Source of the DNA: Dioscorea cayenensis subsp. rotundata | Taxonomy: Eukaryota; Streptophyta; Magnoliopsida; Dioscoreales; Dioscoreaceae | Direction: 5' to 3' | NCBI RefSeq assembly: GCF_009730915.1 | Contig: NC_052484.1 | Coordinates: 5,764,021-5,828,020, forward strand | DNA length: 64,000 bases | Shown: positions 47,322 to 59,300 of the stretch, piece after piece | Layout: each line of letters begins with the position of its first letter | Numbering within the stretch: the stretch's first letter is position 1 | The notes under the pieces: generated by a model | Seen by the model: the letters and a program-made list of their open reading frames with translations, nothing else | Told to the model about the DNA's origin: nothing | Databases searched by the model: none | Position numbers and translations under genes: made by a program

Positions 47322-48484
47322 TAACAAATGTGAATAAACCACACAACAAGGAGGGAAATAAAATATCAACATCAAGTAACTTGTGTTGCTTGTATAGATG
47401 AGAAATTAATAAGTTTATTATTTACTAATTTTTACTCTTGTTCATTTTACAAATAAAAGAAGAATCCAATTAATAAGAATTTTCTGCTATAAACATAATA
47501 AATAAAAAATAAAATTTTTGCATAATAGAATATAGCTTATAATGTGTTTATATAGCCAATGGCCTTTGGGTCAATTGGCATCGGGTCCCTTGCGTAAGAT
47601 ATTCGTTTCGGAGAGAACCAGGGATCGAACCTTATAGTCTACGCAAGGTGAGGGCATGTGAGTCGGCGTTAAGCTTTGCTCCCCACACGTGCACGTCCCT
47701 GGGTTCTGGTGCTTGTCGCCTTTCTCAAAAAAAAAAAAGTGTTTATATATTTTATATTTTTATTATTTATATTTCATTATGAAAATTAGATAAAGCAAAT
47801 TTGCTATAGCATTATCTCCTTCACATTGGTTACCGTTTGTTAGTTTATATTACCTATAATAAAATAGGAATTTGCCTAAAGCACAGGTAAGATTGCAAAA
47901 TATTAAATTAATAATATAAAGTCGAACTAAATAAGAATCCAAACCAAAAAAATTATAAGATAAGGATCTAAACTACATATAAATTATAATAGGGGGCCTA
48001 TATTGCCCAAATGTCAAAATAGAGGGACTTATAGGGGGCAAATTATAATAGGGGGGCTAAATGGACAGATTGACCATAATACAGGGACTAAATAGGGTAT
48101 TAAACCTATTCTATTATATTACCTCAAGCTAACACCAACTATCAGCAGTGAAAGTCATTAGATTAAGTTATTAAATTTATCCAATATGAAGACTTGGTAG
48201 TGAAGCATTAATCATAAGTGGAGCAAACATTCTCACAATGATTCTTAGCACTGAATTCTTTATTTTATTTACAAACAGCTGATTTGAAACAATTTACTTT
48301 GAAGTGTGACATGATTCAAATTTACATCTTTTACTTTCTAGTGGAAGAAGGTATTATTTGAGAAAATTACAAGCACAATGAATTAGAAAACATCCCAAGC
48401 TTCTTTGTTTTTAATTCATTCTTGAATGTATTCTAAGTTCTCAGACCAAGCTTTTTTTTTTTTAAATTCATTCTTGAAAGCATT
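47322..48484. other. Noncoding stretch around SINE copy 2
   Basis: AT-rich, no gene. From about 47960 to 48110 there are repeated phrases of the type ATAATAGGGGGGCTAAATGG and AGGGACTAAATAGGG. These look like a TIR edge of another nonautonomous DNA element, but I cannot find its partner. Confidence 0.4.
47555..47738 (+). mobile_element. tRNA-type SINE, copy 2
   Basis: Homologous to 38145-38329: it starts GCCAATGGCCTTTGGG, shares the core CGCAAGGTGAGGGCA and ends TCGCCTTTCTC plus an A-tract. It is flanked by a perfect 11-bp TSD, GTGTTTATATA (47544-47554 and 47739-47749). The middle, around the expected B box, differs between copies: here it contains GGGATCGAACC, which is a B-box complement. 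Confidence 0.85.
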
Positions 48485-50102
48485 CTACGTTCTCAGTATC
48501 TCATCTCGAGGCTTCTTTTCTTTAATCTTTCCCCATAGAACACTATAAAGTCCTATTACCATTAAAACAGCACCCAAAACACTGCAAAAACATTAAAAAA
48601 AAAATATTAAAACATAATTTGATGAAAAGAAAGATGACATCATAGTGATTTATTTATTGATTGATTACCTTCCAAAATAAGTGATTTCATTTAAAAAGAA
48701 TGTAGACAATGCAGTGGTAATCACAAGTGATAATGGAGTGAAGATTGCAGCAAACACGGGCCCTTTCTTATCAATAGACCAAGTTTGTAAGTAAAATCCT
48801 ATTACGCCGACGAAAATTCCCTGTAATTTTCATTTTTACTTTAGTTAGCGGGTTTGCATAATATTCCATATGGCCAACATAAAATTTAGCATAGTTATTT
48901 TTTGTATTAGTTATAGTAAACTTCAATATATTTTTTACTATAAATATACATACACCATATGCAATTGCATAAAGGCCAACATCCATTTGTAATTTCCACT
49001 TGGATAAGTGTCTTTCGAAAGCAATTGCTATTAAAAATGATTGAAATGTGCTGAAAATTGCACAGAGGGTTTGAAAGATAAGTTGATGAGGATATTCATT
49101 CAATAGAAACCCCTGTTGAAATATAAAGATCACATTAGAAATTACTATCAATCAATTGTTCCAATAAAAAAAAAAGAGAATAAATACCTGTGAGACAATC
49201 CAGGAAGACCATGCAATAGTGGCCAAGACCATAAGAAAAGTACCCTTAATCCATGTCCTCGTTGAATTGGGAATCACATGTTGATTTGCAGCACTTCCAT
49301 GCATAGTTGGATGATTAGAGTTCACAGATATAACTTGTGGACCTTTGTAGAAAGCTATAACTAGTACACCAGCCAAACAAAATGCTATTCCCAATGACTT
49401 CAATATGCCTGGCATTCTCTTTGGATTAAGATTTTCCATCCTATGATTTTAACATCAATATCAAATGATTAAAAAAGAAGAAAATTTGAAATTGACAACA
49501 TATGATATGTGGAATTATAATTTTATATACTTGAGAAGAACTGCGAGGATGAAAGTAAGAACAGGGATGGCAGTTGTTGCTGCAGTTGCAACAGTTGTGG
49601 AAGTGAATTTTATGGCCACATTGTATACATTTAGATTGACGGTAAGCCTGCAATGAGTTAACAAAAATTACCAAAACTTTATTCATCTTTTTCTGAGTGG
49701 ACATTGAATCAAGTATAACATCAACTTTAATGACACTAGGAATCTCTTTTCTGAAAATACAATATATAATACTGATAACTTTTAACTCACCCTATGAGTG
49801 ACCAGAAGAAGATCTTGAGAAGTAGCTTGAACGGTAAAGATGTTGCATTCTTCCTACCATGAATGAAGAAAATAATTATAGATTAATGGTTATTTGAAAA
49901 GGAATATTAGAAGATGAATGGAAACAAACCTGCCAAAAAGGAGAGAGAGTGGAAGTAAGAGAAGAACAGAGAAAGCTTGTCTGTAGAAAAGAAAGATGAA
50001 GGTGTTCATTCCATGATTGAATGCAGCTTTGGAGGTCAAGGCCATGCCTGCAAATATCACTTGCACAACCACCATTGCCATGTATGGCCGCTTATCGCCC
50101 AT
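48485..50102 (-). CDS. WAT1/UMAMIT-type transporter, complete
   Basis: Seven exons on the minus strand join in frame with canonical GT-AG edges: 50102-49930, 49853-49791, 49647-49531, 49440-49188, 49112-48954, 48820-48669 and 48581-48485. They make 1014 nt, 337 residues plus stop. The start is MGDKRPYMAMVVVQVIFAGM, and the end is GKIKEKKPRDEILRT. Two EamA-type membrane halves are visible: NTFIFLFYRQAFSVLL early, and LQTWSIDKKGPVFAAIFTPL in the second half, the WAT1 signature region. The family (drug/metabolite transporter superfamily) moves amino acids, auxin or related solutes across plasma or vacuolar membranes; the substrate here cannot be told. It is a little shorter than many members. 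No stop or shift was found, and it is the only intact multi-exon gene in the window. Confidence 0.9.
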
Positions 50103-50172
50103 GTCTTCTTTTCTCTCTTTCTCTTGACAAGAGATTTGTCTTGGTGAGGGTTGTTGCCCATTGATGCCATTC

Positions 50173-50183
50173 CAATATATAGA
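50173..50183 (-). promoter_or_regulatory. TATA box of the WAT1-type gene
   Basis: On the minus strand CTATATATTG lies about 72-80 bases upstream of the ATG at 50102, in a GC-mixed context. That spacing leaves room for a 40-50 nt 5'UTR. It is the only TATA-like word close to this start. Confidence 0.55.
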
Positions 50184-50207
50184 GGAAGTGGTGGGACTTG
50201 GCCACAA

Positions 50208-51554
50208 GGAACCTTATCTTAACTCTATGTGCATTCATTTTTACTTGTGAGTCTCAAGGTGGTGGTTTCCAAATCTTTTATTTTTTTAAGTATTTATTTT
50301 ATTAAATAAATATTTTTGGAAGAAATACATTTGTTTTTAGTAAAATTACCAATCAATCCTGGTAAATTTCCAATTTTCTCCATTTCTTCTCTCGTATAGT
50401 CTTCTACTTTTTTTGTCTTTTTCTCTTTTTTGACTTTTTATCATGGTACTAATTTTTTTAATATCAAAAATATCTTTAATCCATCAAGGGCAGAGGTGTC
50501 ACAATCTTAGCCCTCATGCCCAAGCGAAATAAGGAGAAGCAAGGCGAGTGGATAGTTGGGCAAGGTTGCTCCTGTACCAGCAACATGCCAAAATAGATGT
50601 CAATCATAAAAGAAGAAACTTATAATAATTTTATTTAAATTTAAATTCAAAATAAATAATTTATAATAGAAATCTTTTTAGGATATGAGAAACTTACGGA
50701 AACGTTTTATGAAATTAAAAAAAAAAATTAGATGAACGCCACCTTGTATTCCTCTTGTTTTTATTGGAAAGATAGCTTTAATGAGTAAACAATTGTGGTG
50801 TCTTTTCAAAAACTCGAAACTTCATGTGTTATTGAATCACGTTTAGCAGAAACATTATTAAAACAATAAATAAGTTTCATATTTATTTTCATTAATATAT
50901 GGCATATTTATAATTTTTTTCTTAGAGAAGCATTCAAACACAATATTTTTATTTTAAAAATAGTTATCTATAAATATTTTTATATTACTAAAATGTCATC
51001 AGCAAACATCCGAGAATTTGAAAAAATAGGAAAGAATGAAACAAGTGGGGGTTAGACGTAGCAACCATTGGGTGGGTGTTAGGTGTTAATCTAATATCCC
51101 CATAAAATTCACAAATGATGTTTAGTTTTATATATATATATATATATAAGTTAAATGTGTGTAAGAGTTTGAGAGTTCCTACAAAACCTTCCCAAACTCT
51201 AAAAATTACTCATCTACTCTCAAAGAAACCCATATAACTAGGCTACAATTTTGCATTACTATATTCACATAAATGTCATAACTACTAGAGGGGTGCATAT
51301 ATATGTATATATATAGAAAAAAGATCATCTAAGTCCCTAGATTTGAAATCTAGGGAATTTTAAAATATAAGCCATTAGATCATCATTCGATAGTTGATTA
51401 TTTATATAAAAACTGTACATCATTTTACTGTTCATTATCACTGTACAACATTATAGAACACGGTTTCTACTGTTCATAATGCTAAGAGCCGTTAGATTAC
51501 CATCCGATAGCTACTATGGATATCCTTAGATTTGAAATCTAACGACATTTCTAG
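50208..51554. other. Upstream region of the WAT1-type gene, noncoding
   Basis: No gene. At about 51315-51545 a phrase containing TTAGATTTGAAATCTAA (or CTAGATTTGAAATCTAG) occurs at both ends of a segment. RAGCCRTTAGATYAYCATYCGATAG appears twice in direct orientation (about 51370 and 51487), so a small repeat element may sit here. A TATATA tract lies at about 51131-51148. Confidence 0.4.
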
Positions 51555-51826
51555 ATGATGGGTCCTCATATTTATATATATATATATATATATATGTTAT
51601 GCATATGAAAATAAAAAGTTCTCTTCACAAACATTATATATATACTGTTGAACCCTAAAAAATTATTCTGGTTTTTCCTTGCTTCACTAAATGATAGGTC
51701 CTCATATTTATATATATATATATATATATATGTTATGCATATGAAAATAAAAAGTTCTCTTCACAAACATTATATATATACTGTTGAACCCTAAAAAATT
51801 ATTCTGGTTTTTCCTTGCTTCACTAA
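51555..51826. repeat. Tandem duplication, 2 x 136 bp
   Basis: Two nearly identical units run from ATGATGGGTCCTCAT / ATGATAGGTCCTCAT to CCTTGCTTCACTAA (51555-51690 and 51691-51826). Each contains a (TA)n tract and GTTGAACCCTAAAAAATT. The unit's last part resembles sequence at about 1889-1925 in the left noncoding block. Confidence 0.8.
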
Positions 51827-52600
51827 TATATATATATATATATATATAGATATATAGATATATATATTATCATTCTAATGGTCTAATATCGTACGCATGA
51901 ATCCACTATCCAACACAAAATGGAATTTATATGGGCAATCAATTAGAAGCACTTTGTCACATTAAATTACTTTTTTGTTTTTAAAGTTTATTTACATGAA
52001 TAAAGGTGATCACAAAAGGGGAAGATGCCATTATGAAACTATCTAAGAACATATGAAAGCTATATGCAATACCTCTTTTTATATTTTAAGCACATTAAAT
52101 TTGAACCGGTAATGAAGTCTTGCGGTGACTCAAAAAGTTGGAAAAAGCCATTGATAAAAGAGAAATATAATGTATAAAATAAAAATAAAAATAAAAAGAA
52201 GGAAGAAGAAGAAGATGATGAGAAGTGAGAACTAAAGCAAGGTGGCTTTCCACATCCCAGAAGGCAAGACCACTTAAGTTTGTGGCCGTCATGTTCTTTA
52301 TGGAACATGACGTAATAAATGACGTGTGAATCCACGCAAACATTTTGCATGGATGCATTGTTTTTTCTTCATCTTCTCTTTTGGTTGGTGACTAATATTA
52401 TTGTGAATATATATTATATTCTTTTGTTTAGAAAGAGATTGAGGTGCTTGGTAAATTAAAAAAAGAAATAGTTCAAAGTTCATAATTTATCTCAAAGTAT
52501 ATCTAAATATCTATTTTAGCTACCAAAATTAAAAGAAAAAAAAAAAAATGTTACCTTAGTTTTAAACAATGTATAAAGATTCATTAGGAAAGAACAGGTG
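51640..52600. repeat. Noncoding block, copy 2 (paralogue at 1.9-4.6 kb)
   Basis: Shares ordered runs with 1889-4640 in the same orientation, without the hAT-like insertion of copy 1. Notable preserved words are GGAAAAAGCCA, a TTTTGCATG run and GGTTGGTGA. It also has ACGT-type words (CATGACGTAATAAATGACG at about 52308) that could be bZIP sites. It lies about 1.5-2.5 kb upstream of the WAT1-type gene. Whether it regulates anything is unknown. Confidence 0.6.
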
Positions 52601-52614
52601 AGTTTCTTGGAGTC

Positions 52615-52750
52615 TATACGAAAAGGGCCTACTTGCATTTTTCTATTTTTAACTATTTGATTTGTTTATTATCTTGTATTATATAAACAAATATACATTT
52701 TTCTCTTTATCCGATGTGCGACTAAAGTTTTCACACATATTACACTAACA
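52615..52750 (-). repeat. Copia 3' LTR, truncated, with polypurine tract
   Basis: Read on the minus strand the LTR starts TGTTAGTGTAATATGTG, directly preceded by the polypurine tract AAGTGGGGGAT (complement of 52751-52761). It matches 60785-60896 and, beyond that, the start of the plus-strand LTR piece at 55911. Similarity ends near 52615, so the LTR's end is lost. It spans the site of the MULE insertion undisturbed and so serves as the empty-site reference (CATTTTTCT). Confidence 0.75.
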
Positions 52751-53259
52751 ATCCCCCACTTAATATGTGTGAAGTTGATATCATATTATGGCTAAACGCA
52801 TTTATAAAGGTAACTTTCGTTTTAAACCTTTATTTAGTGTAAGTAATTCAAAAATTTAGCAAAATCACGAGTGGCTTAAGCTTAAACTGTGATTCTATCA
52901 GCCAAATCGGAATTATCACACACGTTTTGCTATTAATGACATTGAAACTGAAGTTCTCTATGAAATTAAAAATAGCACTATTAATGCCATGTGCTCCATC
53001 CTGACTTCAGAAAAATTTACAAAGCGTACTTAACTTTGATAGAAGTTGCATCACTTCTCAATTTTTATATAGGTGAAGTTTTCAAAAATTTAATTTACTT
53101 CATTAAGAGTGTTTAATTTCTACACTCACCCTCTTAGTAGCCATGGTACTAATTTGCTAATCAGCAAAACCTAGTTTTCAAAAACATTTATTACTAACTT
53201 ACTATTACCCTTTAAACTTCTAAATCAGTAATAATATTAAAATAAAAGTTGGGTTCCTA

Positions 53260-54795
53260 TTAATAATAAGAATAGCTGAAATGTCGTAGACCCAACTCAG
53301 CTGCAATGTTTCTTACTAAATCTCTTGGTAGAGCTTTAGTTAATGGATCTGCAAGATTCTTGCACGATCTCACATAATTAATGGTAATAATACCATCAGT
53401 GATCAGATTTCTCACATATTCATGGCTTAGACTTATATGTCTTGACTTACCATTATATATTTTATGAAGCACTCTTGACATAGTCGCTTGACTGTCACAG
53501 TGCAAGAAAATGGTTGCCATTAATTATGGCTACAACTTTATATCTAATAACCAATTTCTCAACCAATCTCCTTCCTTTTCTGTTGCTGTTAAAGCAATAA
53601 ATTCAGACTCCATAGTTGAGTGTGTTATACATGTTTGCTTCTTTGATACCAAGGAGTCAGTGCCACCTCCTAATATAAAAAATCTATCGACTAGTGGGCA
53701 TTTTGCCACTACTTCTTATCCAACTAGCATCGGAATATCCCTCTAATACAACAAGAAAACTATCATAAAATAAGCCCATGTCTTTTGTCCTCTTAAGGTA
53801 TCCTAAAACCCTTTTTATTGCATTCGAATGTAACATACCTGGATTTTTAGTAAATCGTGATAATTTACAAATTGCAAATGCTATATCAGGTCTAGTACAA
53901 TGCATAGCATATATAAGACTACCTATAGTACTACCATATTCAAGTTGAGCTATTGCTCTATCAGGATTTTCAGTCAAACTAATGGAAACATCATAAGGAG
54001 TATTTGTTTCTTTAATGTTCAAATGATTAAACTTATTTAACACTTTTTTAATGTAATGAGATTGATAGAGTGCAAAACCTCCCATTATGTCTTTTAACTT
54101 GGACACTTAAGATTGTATCTACCTCACCTAAATCTTTCATTTGAAAATTTGAGGATAGATATGTCTTAGTGTCATTTATTCCTTCTATGTTAGTACCAAT
54201 GATTAGCACACCATTATACCAAAATTATTAGTGAACTTATAATAAATGCATCTATCAGCACCATTATACTTAAAGCCATATTTTAAAATTACAAAATCAA
54301 ATTTTTTCATACCATTGCTTTGGTGACTGTTTTAGTCCATACAAAGATTTTGTTAATTTGCACACTTTTTGTTCATTTCCTAGTAGAATAAAACCTTTAG
54401 GTTGTTCCATATAAACCTTTTCATTAATCTCACCATTTAAAAATGTTGTCTTGACATCCATTTGATGAACTTGTAAATTATAAATAGATGCTTATGCAAA
54501 TAACACTCTAATAGAAGTAATTCTAGCAACAAGAGCATACATGTCAAAATAATCAATTCCTTCCTTTTGTTTAAATCATTTTGCCACTAATCTGGATTAA
54601 AACATATTTTCATCTTTAATTTTGAATACCCATTTGCATCCAATTGTCTTACAACCAGGAGGTGGATCAACCAAAACCCATGTTCCATTAGACATTAGAG
54701 AATCCATTTCATCATTAATAGATTCTTTCCGAAATACCGAGTCTCTTGAAGGAAGAGCTTCCTTAAAATAAGACAAGAATGGGTGAATATATACT
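53260..54795 (-). pseudogene. Copia reverse transcriptase and RNase H, decayed
   Basis: On the minus strand from 54795: a KEAxxSRDSVF ... NDEMDSLMSNGTW segment, the standard start of the copia reverse transcriptase; QPKGFILLGNEQKVCKLTKS (about 54400); a damaged YVDD region near 54200 (reads NGVLIIGTNIEG); then LIYAMHCTRPDIAFAICKLS, YSDASWI and an RNase H end with HCDSQA and CKNLADPLTKALPRD (53260-53520). Several frames and stops are needed, so no activity remains. It belongs with the plus-strand 5' half at 56335-60313. Confidence 0.85.
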
Positions 54796-55460
54796 TGTAA
54801 CTTATCAGTAAGGAGAGAAACACAACAATGTTAAACACAACTCAGGAGATGTGTAAATGTGCATATCATGACAACTTAATAAGAGTAAAGTGACATTCAA
54901 AGGAAAAAACAAAACAAAAATGCATATAAGAAAACAATATCAAAAAACAAATGTTAAAATAGAAGCATACATTCAAACTTTCTAGAAAGTGTGGAAGGTA
55001 AAATTTGAAAATGTTTCAGTGGTAATATTGATTTTTTAAGAACCAAAAGTGCAACCCAAGAACAAGCAAAGAAACAAAATATTTATGATTTGGACTTTGG
55101 AGAGAAAATGCCAAGAAAAAAAAATATAAGGAACATTAGTTTTATCAGCTGACACTCAGGAGTAAGACTAAGTAGGAGAAAATAATGTCTACGTTTGAGG
55201 CTCTAGATTTTCATTTATTTGCCATATGAAGGCTCAAAGTACAATTCAAAACTAAAGGCACTAGTTAATCTATTCACGCATGCTTTGAGTGTCTATCAAC
55301 CTAAAACTATAATGAATAATAGCTTGTTACTGGGAATAAGTAATATCAGGCCTATGACAATTATCAATTCTATGCTAAAAACAAAATCTTGTACCAAGAT
55401 TCAAGATGGTAATCATAGTTGTATGATTCAAGATGGTAATCATAGTTGTATTACTAACAA
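54796..55460. other. Unassigned 0.66-kb segment at the inversion junction
   Basis: Not copia-like and without a convincing frame. If the inversion model is right, it may be the interior of the MULE that was carried to this side. A 22-bp phrase (GATTCAAGATGGTAATCATAG-type) is tandemly repeated at about 55400-55445. Confidence 0.35.
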
Positions 55461-55910
55461 GTAATTTTGACCATTTCTTATGGATTGAGCTTTGCCCATT
55501 TCTTATGGTCTGAGCACCAAAGAAGAAGAAAAAGAAGAAGAAGAAGAAGAAGAAGGAGGAGGAGGAAGAGGAGAAGGAGGAGAACCAGGCGATGGAGAGT
55601 GAGAAGAGAGGGCATGCGAAGAAGAAGAGGGTGGGATGCTGAGTTGGCAAAAATTGGGTTGGTGTGGCACAAAACGGCTGATGAGGATTATAATATCCTT
55701 GTTGGTGCTTCCACACCAACAAATGAGTGATAAAAATGCATGCCATGTGGCCATTCCAGCCGTCACGTCATCAATTCCTCATCAGAAATGGACGAGTACC
55801 CTCTCGTCGAAACAAAATTAAAGTGTGGTATTCAAAAAGATACCAATTGAAGTGTGGTATCCATTTTGATATTTGACTATAGTTTGGTACCCTCTTAGGA
55901 TTTTTACTCT
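55461..55910 (+). mobile_element. MULE half-element A at the inversion junction
   Basis: Runs from a GCTTTGCCCATTTCTTATGG segment through a GAA-rich tract to a TIR end (AGTTTGGTACCCTCTTAGG). AGAAAAGTG (55911-55919) follows, the reverse complement of the 9-mer following half B. It is in the same orientation as half B, with high similarity over its length. Frames over the GAA tract are artefacts. Confidence 0.65.
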
Positions 55911-56334
55911 AGAAAAGTGCAAGTGGGCCCTCTAATGTGTATATATATATTATATTTATTTATTTAAATCTATGATGGGCACTTGGGGCATCTTGGTTAG
56001 AATTAAATTATTTAATTCATTTTTTTAAAGGATGGCATATATCAATTGTGCTTTTTCAAAACAGACACATCTATTCCAACCATTTATTCTTGACTTTTCA
56101 TCTTCTTTAAAAATAGAAACGTTCTCACAGAAGATTAACTACTTTTTTGCTAAGTTTTAATCTTTGGGATTTTGTTGTATCCTGAGGAAATTATTGCAAA
56201 CCTAGTATACTTGTGGGCAATAAATTACTAAAAGATAGTGTGTCTACATGCCTCAAAATCCACAAAATTCTTCTTCCTCGGTCCCTGTATTCTCTAATAA
56301 TGTTTAGGAATTTATTCCAGAATGAAGAAACACC
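55911..56334 (+). repeat. Copia 5' LTR inner part and leader
   Basis: AGAAAAGTGCAAGTGGGCCC matches, in the opposite orientation, the LTR at 52620-52640, so the LTR resumes here after the MULE. The rest, up to the gag start, is LTR end plus leader. I cannot place the LTR/primer-binding-site border. Confidence 0.55.
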
Positions 56335-59300
56335 ATGAAGCTTGATCATTATAATGGCACCAACTATACTCGCTGGAAGGAAAAGTTGATGTTCTTTCTC
56401 ATTGCTCTGAAGATTTGGTACGTGCTTGATCCAAGTCTGCCAGAAATTCCAATCACTACTCTTGATGAATCTATAGAAACTAAGGCAAAACGTGTCAAGC
56501 TTCAAGAAAATGAGTTGTTGTGGCATGGACACATTCTGAACACACTTTCAGACCATATGTACGATCTCTTCACTTCTATTCAATCACCAAGATAAATTAG
56601 GAATGCTTTGGAGTTCAAGTACAACATTGAGAAACAAGGAGCAGATAAGTTCATTATTTTGAAATTCTTTGAGTTTACCATGTTTGATCATGTTTTTATA
56701 TTGAATCAAGTGCATGAACTACAAATCCTAGTCACTAAACTGAAAGATTTGAATGTTGAAGTTAGTAAAGCATTATAAGTTGGGCCTATAATAGCCAAAC
56801 TTCCTCAAAGTTGGAATGAGTATGGAAAGAAATTGTTATACTCTTCTGAAATTCTCTCTTAAACAACTACACAAGCAACTCAAAATTGAAGAAGAAACTA
56901 GAATTTGAGATGGAAAGAGATTCGGAAAAGATTCTGATTCCAATGTGAATTTCATGGATGTGAGCAAGTCCAACAGATTTGGAAAGAAGAGGAAATTCGT
57001 GAAAGTAAATTCAAACAATGACAATTCTGGTTCCAAGAAGAACTCGACATGTTTTTATTGCAAAAAGAAAGGGCATTTCAAGAAGGAGTGTAGGTTTTGA
57101 AAGAAAATAAAGAAGGATCATGTTGTTGTTGATTCAAACAACAAAGTTAGCATTGTTGAAGAACAAATGAAAGACCATGGGCTATGGTTTCAGATTTACA
57201 GATCTCTATGATAATAGAAGTTAATATGGTTGCTTTTTCAAACACCAATGGTTGGTGGTATGATTTTGGTGCAACCATTCACATTTGCAATGATAAGAAC
57301 CAGTTCAAGGACTATAAGATTGTTGCTAATGGACATGAAGTGTTAATGGGCAATCATAATGCTGTTAAAGTTTATGGAAAAGGAATAATGGAGATTTATT
57401 TTACTTCTGGAAAGAAACTCACTTTAATCAATGTTCTTCATGTTCCTGAAGTTAGAAAAAACTTAGTGTCTAGAAATTTTCTTTGTAAGGGAGGATTTAA
57501 GACTGTATTAGAAGCTGATAACCTTATCCTCTCAAAGAATGGGGTCTTTGTTGGGAAAGGATGTGCTTGTAATGGAATGTTTAAACTTTCTATAACTTCA
57601 GATATTAATAATACTAAGAATGTTTCTGCTTATATGATTGATTCATCAATTTCTTTATGGCATTCACGTTTATCACATGTTAATTTTAAATCATTAAAGT
57701 TTATGGCAAAACATGGATATATATCTTATAAAAATAGTAATCATGATAAATGTGAAATTTGCATTCAAGCAAAAATGACTAAGTTGCCTTTTCCTTAAGT
57801 AGAAAGAAATTCTAAATTGTTACAAATTATACATTTTGATATATGTGAGTTAAATAGACAATTGACTTGAGGAGGGAATAGGTAGTTTGCCACTTTTATT
57901 GAGGTATAATACCCCAAATGGTCCTTTTACTTAGGTGACTTTGCCCTTTTAGTCCTTCTATTATGATTTAATACTTTTAGTCCTTTACTTGTTCGATTGG
58001 TTCAATTAAATATATTTGGGTAACGGAAGTTACATTTGTCGTCTGATCAGGTTGACACGGCTTTGTTTAAATTATAATATTATTAAAAAAATATTTAATA
58101 TTTAAAAAACATTAAACACGAAAACTTATGTTATTAGATCTTCTTTCTTTCGAACCCGGATCCGATAACCCATCTTCTTCCTCTCTTCATCCATAATCCA
58201 TGCCACTGTAACTTAAATCCCTAACCCTAATCTCGCTGTAATCACCCTTTGTTCATCCCCACTCAGACTCTCTCGACCGTCTTTCACTGCTGCACACCAA
58301 ATCGACCATCCCCTTCCTTTTCTCCATGAAGAAAAAGACTTATTTGTAGAAGACCTTTGAGTCCTTAAACATAAGAACAAATAGAGAAATATTGCTCATT
58401 GATGCAGTTCCTGTTTATATGCTTTTGAATCTTTATTATTTTGTTTGTTTATATGATGATGTTAAATACTATCAGTTTGAAGTATTTGTGATCTTTGATG
58501 AATGTGTTACTTGTTATGGTTTTAGTGTTCATTGTCACCTGGTTTGGAATTAGATGATGGCACTTGGTGCTTAGTCCTACCATCTTCTCTTTGATAATAG
58601 CCATGGTAGTGTTTGTGGTTCCAAAATGGGGCTAATTCCTTCCATCAGTGCTTGACTTCACTTTTTTTTCTTGTTTATTCATTACAGTAAGGATTCTTCT
58701 TGAAAGTTTTTGCCTTTCTTCTTTGTAGCCTGTGCCTGGTCATCTGCAAAACTTGTATGCCCTTATTCATGGTGGTTATGGCCTCCATGGTAATGTAAAG
58801 AATAAGTCTACAAGCTAGGTTGCAACCCCTAGTCCAGAGAATGCCATTTTGTAGAAGGTGGATGTGAGAAAAGTTTTCAAGTATTTGTGGAGAAAAATAG
58901 GTTCTTTGTGTATGTGTTATCTGATGGATTTGTTTGATTTGTATGTGTTTTAGCTTGATGGATCTGGTGCATTACATATCTATATGATGGAGAAGGAGAC
59001 TAAGTGGGATACCATATGCTCTTTAGATCCCAGGCGATGTCGAAGAGGGAGGGGGGAATCGATTTAATGTGCGTCAGTGAAGGTTGGTGGAAAGCGTTTG
59101 AGTGGGGATGAACGGAGGGTGATTACAAAGATATTATGGTTAGGAATTTGAGTTATAGTGGCATGGATTACGAATGAAGAGATGAAGAAGATGGGTTATC
59201 AGATCCGGGTTAGAGAGAAAGAGGATCCGATAATATAAGGTTTCATGTTTAATGGTTTTAAATGTTTTAATAATTTTTAATAATATTATAATCTAAAAAA

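Noticed and set aside
55467..55766. Overlapping Arg-, Lys- and Ser-rich frames on both strands
   Set aside because: Produced by the GAA/GGA triplet tract of half-element A; same at 60329-60643.
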